Of a stretch of 64,000 bases of DNA, positions 58,030 through 64,000 are shown piece after piece; positions within the stretch are counted from its first letter, which is position 1, and each line of letters begins with the position of its first letter. Both the position numbers and the translations under genes were made by a program. This DNA is from Ptiloglossa arizonensis (taxonomy: Eukaryota > Arthropoda > Insecta > Hymenoptera > Colletidae), in contig NW_027478457.1 in assembly GCF_051014685.1 (NCBI RefSeq), positions 1,303,553 through 1,367,552 of the forward strand. Reading direction: 5' to 3'. The notes under the pieces were generated by a model. That model had not been told where the DNA came from. It saw nothing but the letters and a program-made list of their open reading frames with translations, and did no database searches.

Positions 58030-61000
58030 TATGTGTATTTTTGCCCTAGGCCACTCTGGTTAAGCGTTTGGAGCAGCAGAATTGCGAAAAATTTGTTGTC
58101 TTCTCAACCATTTCTTAGCTTCAAACTCCCATATCTCGCGAACGGATTGACCTAACCCAAAAATTCCTATTGCATCTGAAAGTAGAAACTCGCCCGATTA
58201 CAACGGTATGTTTATTTTTTCCCTAGGCCATTCTGGTTAAGCGTTTGGAGCAGCAGAATTGCGAAAAATTTTTTGCCTTCTCAACCATGCCTTGGCTTCA
58301 AACTCCCATATCTCGCGAACGGATTGACCTAACCCAAAAATTCCTATTGCATCTGAAAGTAGAAACTCGCCCGATTTCAACGGTATGTGTATTTTTTCCC
58401 TAGGCAATTCTGGTTAAGCGTTTGGAGCAGCAGAATTGCGAAAAATTTTTTGCCTTCTCAACCATTTCTTGGCTTCAAACTCCCATATCTCGCGAACGGA
58501 TTGACCTAACCCAAAAATACCTGTTGCGTCTGGAAGTAGAAACTCGCCCGATTACAACGGTATGTGTATTTTTTCCCTAGCCTATTCTGGTCAAGCGTTT
58601 GGAGCAGCAGAATTGCGAAAAATTTCTTGCCTTCTCAACCATTTCTTGGCCTCAAACTCCCATATCTCGCGAACGGATAGACCTAACCCAAAAATTCCTA
58701 TTGCATCTGAAAGTAGAACCCGCCCGATTACAACGGTATGTGTATTTTTTCCCTAGGTCATTCTGGTTAAGCGTTTGGAGCAGCAGAATTGCGAAAAATT
58801 TTTTGCCTTCTCATCCATTTCTTGGCTTCAAACTCTCATATCTCGCGAACGGATTGACCTAAGCCAAAAATTCCTGTTGCGTCTGAAAATAGAATCTCGC
58901 CCGATTACAACGGTATGTGTATTTTTGCCCTAGGCCACTCTGGTTAAGCGTTTGGAGCAGCAGAATTGCGAAAAATTTGTTGTCTTCTCAACCATTTCTT
59001 AGCTTCAAACTCCCATATCTCGCGAACGGATTGACCTAACCCAAAAATTCCTATTGCATCTGAAAGTAGAAACTCGCCCGATTACAACGGTACGTGTATT
59101 TTTTCCCTAGCCCATTCTGGTCAAGCGTTTGGAGCAGCAGAATTGCGAAAAAATTCTTGCCTCCTCAACCATTTCTTGGCTTCAAACTCCCATATCTCGC
59201 GAACGGATAGACCTAACCCAAAAATTCCTACTGCATCTGAAAGTAGAAACTCGCCCGATTACAACGGTATGTGTATTTTTTCCCTAGGTCATTCTGGTTA
59301 AGCGTTTGGAGCAGCAGAATTGCGAAAAATTTTTTGCCTTCTCATCCATTTCTTGGCTTCAAACTCCCATATCTCGCGAACGGATTGACCTAAGCCAAAA
59401 ATTCCTGTTGCGTCTGAAAGTAGAAACTCGCCCGATTACAACGGCATGTGTATTTTTTCCCTAGGCCATTCTGGTTAAGCGTTTGGTGCAGCAAAATTGC
59501 GAAAAATTTTTTGCCTTCTCAACCATTTCTTGGCTTCAAACTCCCATATCTCGCGAACGGATTGACCTAACCCAAAAATTCCTATTGCATCTGAAAGTAG
59601 AAACTCGCCCGATTACAACGGTATGTTTATTTTTTCCCTAGGCCATTCTGGTTAAGCGTTTGGAGCAGCAGAATTGCGAAAAATTTTTTGCTTTCTCAAC
59701 CATTTCTTGGCTTCAAACTCCCATATCTCGCGAACGGATTGACCTAACCCAAAAATTCCTATTGCATCTGAAAGTAGAAACTCGCCCGATTTCAACGGTA
59801 TGTGTATTTTTTCCCTAGGTCATTCTGGTTAAGCGTTTGGAGCAGCAGAATTGCGAAAAATTTTTTGCCTTCTCATCCATTTCTTGGCTTCAAACTCTCA
59901 TATCTCGCGAACGGATTGACCTAAGCCAAAAATTCCTGTTGCGTCTGAAAATAGAATCTCGCCCGATTACAACGGTATGTGTATTTTTGCCCTAGGCCAC
60001 TCTGGTTAAGCGTTTGGAGCAGCAGAATTGCGAAAAATTTGTTGTCTTCTCAACCATTTCTTAGCTTCAAACTCCCATATCTCGCGAACGGATTGACCTA
60101 ACCCAAAAATTCCTATTGCATCTGAAAGTAGAAACTCGCCCGATTTCAACGGTATGTGTATTTTTTCCCTAGGCAATTCTGGTTAAGCGTTTGGAGCAGC
60201 AGAATTGCGAAAAATTTTTTGCCTTCTCAACCATTTCTTGGCTTCAAACTCCCATATCTCGCGAACGGATTGACCTAACCCAAAAATTCGTATTGCATCT
60301 GAAAGTAGAAACTCGCCCGATTACAACGGTATGTGTATTTTTCCCCTAGCCCATTCTGGTCAAGCGTTTGGAGCAGCAGAATTGCGAAAAAATTCTTGCC
60401 TCCTCAACCATTTCTTGGCTTCAAACTCCCATATCTCGCGAACGGATAGACCTAACCCAAAAATTCCTACTGCATCTGAAAGTAGAAACTCGCCCGATTA
60501 CAACGGTATGTGTATTTTTTCCCTAGGTCATTCTGGTTAAGCGTTTGGAGCAGCAGAATTGCGAAAAATTTTTTGCCTTCTCATCCATTTCTTGGCTTCA
60601 AACTCCCATATCTCGCGAACGGATTGACCTAAGCCAAAAATTCCTGTTGCGTCTGAAAGTAGAAACTCGCCCGATTACAACGGCATGTGTATTTTTTCCC
60701 TAGGCCATTCTGGTTAAGCGTTTGGTGCAGCAAAATTGCGAAAAATTTTTTGCCTTCTCAACCATTTCTTGGCTTCAAACTCCCATATCTCGCGAACGGA
60801 TTGACCTAACCCAAAAATTCCTATTGCATCTGAAAGTAGAAACTCGCCCGATTACAACGGTATGTTTATTTTTTCCCTAGGCCATTCTGGTTAAGCGTTT
60901 GGAGCAGCAGAATTGCGAAAAATTTTTTGCTTTCTCAACCATTTCTTGGCTTCAAACTCCCATATCTCGCGAACGGATTGACCTAACCCAAAAATTCCTA

Positions 61001-62453
61001 TTGCATCTGAAAGTAGAAACTCGCCCGATTTCAACGGTATGTGTATTTTTTCCCTAGGTCATTCTGGTTAAGCGTTTGGAGCAGCAGAATTGCGAAAAAT
61101 TTTTTGCCTTCTCATCCATTTCTTGGCTTCAAACTCTCATATCTCGCGAACGGATTGACCTAAGCCAAAAATTCCTGTTGCGTCTGAAAATAGAATCTCG
61201 CCCGATTACAACGGTATGTGTATTTTTGCCCTAGGCCACTCTGGTTAAGCGTTTGGAGCAGCAGAATTGCGAAAAATTTGTTGTCTTCTCAACCATTTCT
61301 TAGCTTCAAACTCCCATATCTCGCGAACGGATTGACCTAACCCAAAAATTCCTATTGCATCTGAAAGTAGAAACTCGCCCGATTACAACGGTATGTTTAT
61401 TTTTTCCCTAGGCCATTCTGGTTAAGCGTTTGGAGCAGCAGAATTGCGAAAAATTTTTTGCCTTCTCAACCATGCCTTGGCTTCAAACTCCCATATCTCG
61501 CGAACGGATTGACCTAACCCAAAAATTCCTATTGCATCTGAAAGTAGAAACTCGCCCGATTTCAACGGTATGTGTATTTTTTCCCTAGGCAATTCTGGTT
61601 AAGCGTTTGGAGCAGCAGAATTGCGAAAAATTTTTTGCCTTCTCAACCATTTCTTGGCTTCAAACTCCCATATCTCGCGAACGGATTGACCTAACCCAAA
61701 AATACCTGTTGCGTCTGGAAGTAGAAACTCGCCCGATTACAACGGTATGTGTATTTTTTCCCTAGCCTATTCTGGTCAAGCGTTTGGAGCAGCAGAATTG
61801 CGAAAAATTTTTTGCCTTCTCATCCATTTCTTGGCTTCAAACTCCCATATCTCGCGAACGGATTGACCTAAGCCAAAAATTCCTGTTGCGTCTGAAAGTA
61901 GAAACTCGCCCGATTACAACGGCATGTGTATTTTTTCCCTAGGCCATTCTGGTTAAGCGTTTGGTGCAGCAAAATTGCGAAAAATTTTTTGCCTTCTCAA
62001 CCATTTCTTGGCTTCAAACTCCCATATCTCGCGAACGGATTGACCTAACCCAAAAATTCCTATTGCATCTGAAAGTAGAAACTCGCCCGATTACAACGGT
62101 ATGTTTATTTTTTCCCTAGGCCATTCTGGTTAAGCGTTTGGAGCAGCAGAATTGCGATAAATTTTTTGCTTTCTCAACCATTTCTTGGCTTCAAACTCCC
62201 ATATCTCGCGAACGGATTGACCTAACCCAAAAATTCCTATTGCATCTGAAAGTAGAAACTCGCCCGATTTCAACGGTATGTGTATTTTTTCCCTAGGTCA
62301 TTCTGGTTAAGCGTTTGGAGCAGCAGAATTGCGACAAATTTTTTGCCTTCTCATCCATTTCTTGGCTTCAAACTCTCATATCTCGCGAACGGATTGACCT
62401 AAGCCAAAAATTCCTGTTGCGTCTGAAAATAGAATCTCGCCCGATTACAACGG
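58030..62453 (+). repeat. 19-mer repeat, copy 2, expanded to 25 monomers (modules 5+6+7+7)
   Basis: The 5- and 6-modules (58030, 58914) match copy 1 at +3362 bp, including AGAACCCGCCCG. Two 7-modules follow (59976, 61215) in place of the single 8-module, 4424 bp in all. The first 7-module joins the marker directly to GGCAATTC and a TTTTCCCCTAGCCC unit. The second lacks one unit of the 8-module but keeps GCGATAAATT and GCGACAAATT. Six extra monomers in total. Confidence 0.91.
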
Positions 62454-64000
62454 TATGTGTATTTTTGCCCTAGGCCACTCTGGTTAAGCGTTTGGAGCAG
62501 CAGAATTGCGAAAAATTTGTTGTCTTCTCAACCATTTCTTAGCTTCAAACTCCCATATCTCGCGAACGGATTGACCTAACCCAAAAATTCCTATTGCATC
62601 TGAAAGTAGAAACTCGCCCGATTACAACGGTATGTTTATTTTTTCCCTAGGCCATTCTGGTTAAGCGTTTGGAGCAGCAGAATTGCGAAAAATTTTTTGC
62701 CTTCTCAACCATGCCTTGGCTTCAAACTCCCATATCTCGCGAACGGATTGACCTAACCCAAAAATTCCTATTGCATCTGAAAGTAGAAACTCGCCCGATT
62801 TCAACGGTATGTGTATTTTTTCCCTAGGCAATTCTGGTTAAGCGTTTGGAGCAGCAGAATTGCGAAAAATTTTTTGCCTTCTCAACCATTTCTTGGCTTC
62901 AAACTCCCATATCTCGCGAACGGATTGACCTAACCCAAAAATACCTGTTGCGTCTGGAAGTAGAAACTCGCCCGATTACAACGGTATGTGTATTTTTTCC
63001 CTAGCCTATTCTGGTCAAGCGTTTGGAGCAGCAGAATTGCGAAAAATTTCTTGCCTTCTCAACCATTTCTTGGCCTCAAACTCCCATATCTCGCGAACGG
63101 ATAGACCTAACCCAAAAATTCCTATTGCATCTGAAAGTAGAACCCGCCCGATTACAACGGTATGTGTATTTTTTCCCTAGGTCATTCTGGTTAAGCGTTT
63201 GGAGCAGCAGAATTGCGAAAAATTTTTTGCCTTCTCATCCATTTCTTGGCTTCAAACTCTCATATCTCGCGAACGGATTGACCTAAGCCAAAAATTCCTG
63301 TTGCGTCTGAAAATAGAATCTCGCCCGATTACAACGGTATGTGTATTTTTGCCCTAGGCCACTCTGGTTAAGCGTTTGGAGCAGCAGAATTGCGAAAAAT
63401 TTGTTGTCTTCTCAACCATTTCTTAGCTTCAAACTCCCATATCTCGCGAACGGATTGACCTAACCCAAAAATTCCTATTGCATCTGAAAGTAGAAACTCG
63501 CCCGATTACAACGGTACGTGTATTTTTTCCCTAGCCCATTCTGGTCAAGCGTTTGGAGCAGCAGAATTGCGAAAAAATTCTTGCCTCCTCAACCATTTCT
63601 TGGCTTCAAACTCCCGTATCTCGCGAACGGATAGACCTAACCCAAAAATTCCTACTGCATCTGAAAGTAGAAACTCGCCCGATTACAACGGTATGTGTAT
63701 TTTTTCCCTAGGTCATTCTGGTTAAGCGTTTGGAGCAGCAGAATTGCGAAAAATTTTTTGCCTTCTCATCCATTTCTTGGCTTCAAACTCCCATATCTCG
63801 CGAACGGATTGACCTAAGCCAAAAATTCCTGTTGCGTCTGAAAGTAGAAACTCGCCCGATTACAACGGCATGTGTATTTTTTCCCTAGGCCATTCTGGTT
63901 AAGCGTTTGGTGCAGCAAAATTGCGAAAAATTTTTTGCCTTCTCAACCATTTCTTGGCTTCAAACTCCCATATCTCGCGAACGGATTGACCTAACCCAAA
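62454..64000 (+). repeat. 19-mer repeat, copy 3, cut by the window end
   Basis: The 5-module (62454-63337) and the start of the 6-module (63338 onward) are in the same order as in copies 1 and 2. TTGGCCTC at about 63072 is shared with copy 2 (58646) but not copy 1, so copy 3 is closer to copy 2. The final monomer starts at 63869 and is cut after 132 bp; the array continues beyond the window. Confidence 0.92.

Larger units (their letters stand above)
1..64000. repeat. Tandem satellite array, ~177-bp monomer, entire window
   Basis: The same unit recurs from first to last base, about 361 complete copies plus a 132-bp partial copy from 63869. Length is almost invariant: most monomers are 177 bp, with 176-bp variants (one base lost beside the A/T run, or from the T-run) and 178-bp variants (one extra A or T). 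All copies read in one direction. The hand-derived consensus has about 42% G+C (C 43, G 31 of 177). Landmarks in consensus coordinates are CCTAGG at 16-21, A5T6 at 58-68 (family B), TCGCGA at 107-112, CCTAACCC at 122-129 and CCCGATTACAACGG at 164-177. A length near one nucleosome plus linker and multi-monomer repeats are typical of eukaryotic centromeric satellites; that role is inferred here. Species and satellite family are not recognised. Confidence 0.98.

Noticed and set aside
1..64000. CRISPR array
   Set aside because: Repeats are directly abutting 177-bp units without unique spacers, and no cas genes are present.
1..64000. Transposon or retrotransposon insertions
   Set aside because: Monomer phase is never interrupted by more than a few bases. 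No terminal repeats, poly-A tails, target duplications or transposase/reverse-transcriptase frames are seen.
1..64000. rRNA, tRNA or small RNA genes
   Set aside because: No recognisable conserved RNA sequence, cloverleaf or Pol III box pair was found. Transcription of the satellite itself cannot be judged from sequence.
1..64000. Inverted monomers or a strand switch
   Set aside because: The marks TATGTG, GCAGCAG, CATATCTCGCG and CCCGATTAC appear on the plus strand throughout. I saw no reverse-complement unit.
1..64000. Primate alpha satellite
   Set aside because: The unit is 177 bp rather than about 171 bp, and its sequence shows no resemblance I can recognise beyond the partial CENP-B-like match.

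Overview
The whole 64 kb window is one uninterrupted satellite DNA array. The unit is about 177 bp, and every monomer I read runs head to tail in the same orientation. Taking phase 1 at the TATGTG/TATGGG motif, monomer starts run from 1 to 63869. That is 361 complete monomers plus one partial, with a net length change of only -29 bp against a strict 177-bp grid. I found no protein gene, rRNA, tRNA, CRISPR array, transposon insertion, inversion or unique sequence. The array, its multi-monomer (higher-order) repeats and its uniform polarity indicate a eukaryotic chromosome, most likely a centromeric or other constitutive heterochromatin array from a long-read assembly. I do not recognise the species or the satellite family. 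My hand-built consensus is about 42% G+C and is not depleted in CpG.

There are two monomer subfamilies. Family A fills about 1-18.0 kb. It carries AAGTGCG, then GTTGTC, TTAGCTTC and AAAGTCCC, and much of it alternates as dimers of odd and even types. Family B dominates from about 18.06 kb to the end. It carries AATTGCG, then a perfect A5T6 run, TTGGCTTC and AAACTCCC, and has lost the dimer alternation. The main return of A-type monomers is inside a chimeric 24-monomer repeat at 20.5-29.2 kb. Small islands and hybrids also occur, for example near 38.6-38.9 kb.

Layout, left to right: a 6-mer repeat (1062 bp) at 1-6726, with rearranged copies and an apparently exact 1.4 kb duplication; a mixed A region with 4-, 7-, 9- and 12-monomer offsets at 6.7-13.6 kb; a 1061-bp 6-mer pair at 13.6-15.8 kb; more A monomers to 18.06 kb; the first B block at 18.06-20.5 kb; a 24-mer (4247 bp) pair at 20.5-29.2 kb; an 8-mer (1416 bp) pair at 29.2-32.0 kb; a 15-mer (2652 bp) pair at 32.2-37.5 kb; mosaics of earlier blocks at 37.5-41.4 kb; a 4-mer (707 bp) pair at 41.4-42.8 kb; mixed B at 42.8-44.2 kb; a nearly identical 12-mer (2122 bp) at 44.2-48.5 kb with rearranged derivatives to 51.7 kb; and from 53.1 kb to the end a modular region in which one marker monomer opens modules of 3, 6, 5, 6, 8, 5, 6, 7, 7 and 5 monomers.

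No gene system operates here. The biological content is the repeat architecture: junctions that keep monomer phase and nested amplifications of different sizes, as expected from unequal exchange or gene conversion in a centromere-like array. Four short motifs recur in the unit: a weak CENP-B-box-like element, a TCGCGA or CTCGAG palindrome, a telomere-like octamer and A-tracts. All repeat boundaries and similarities come from comparing the printed sequence by eye; no alignment was run.
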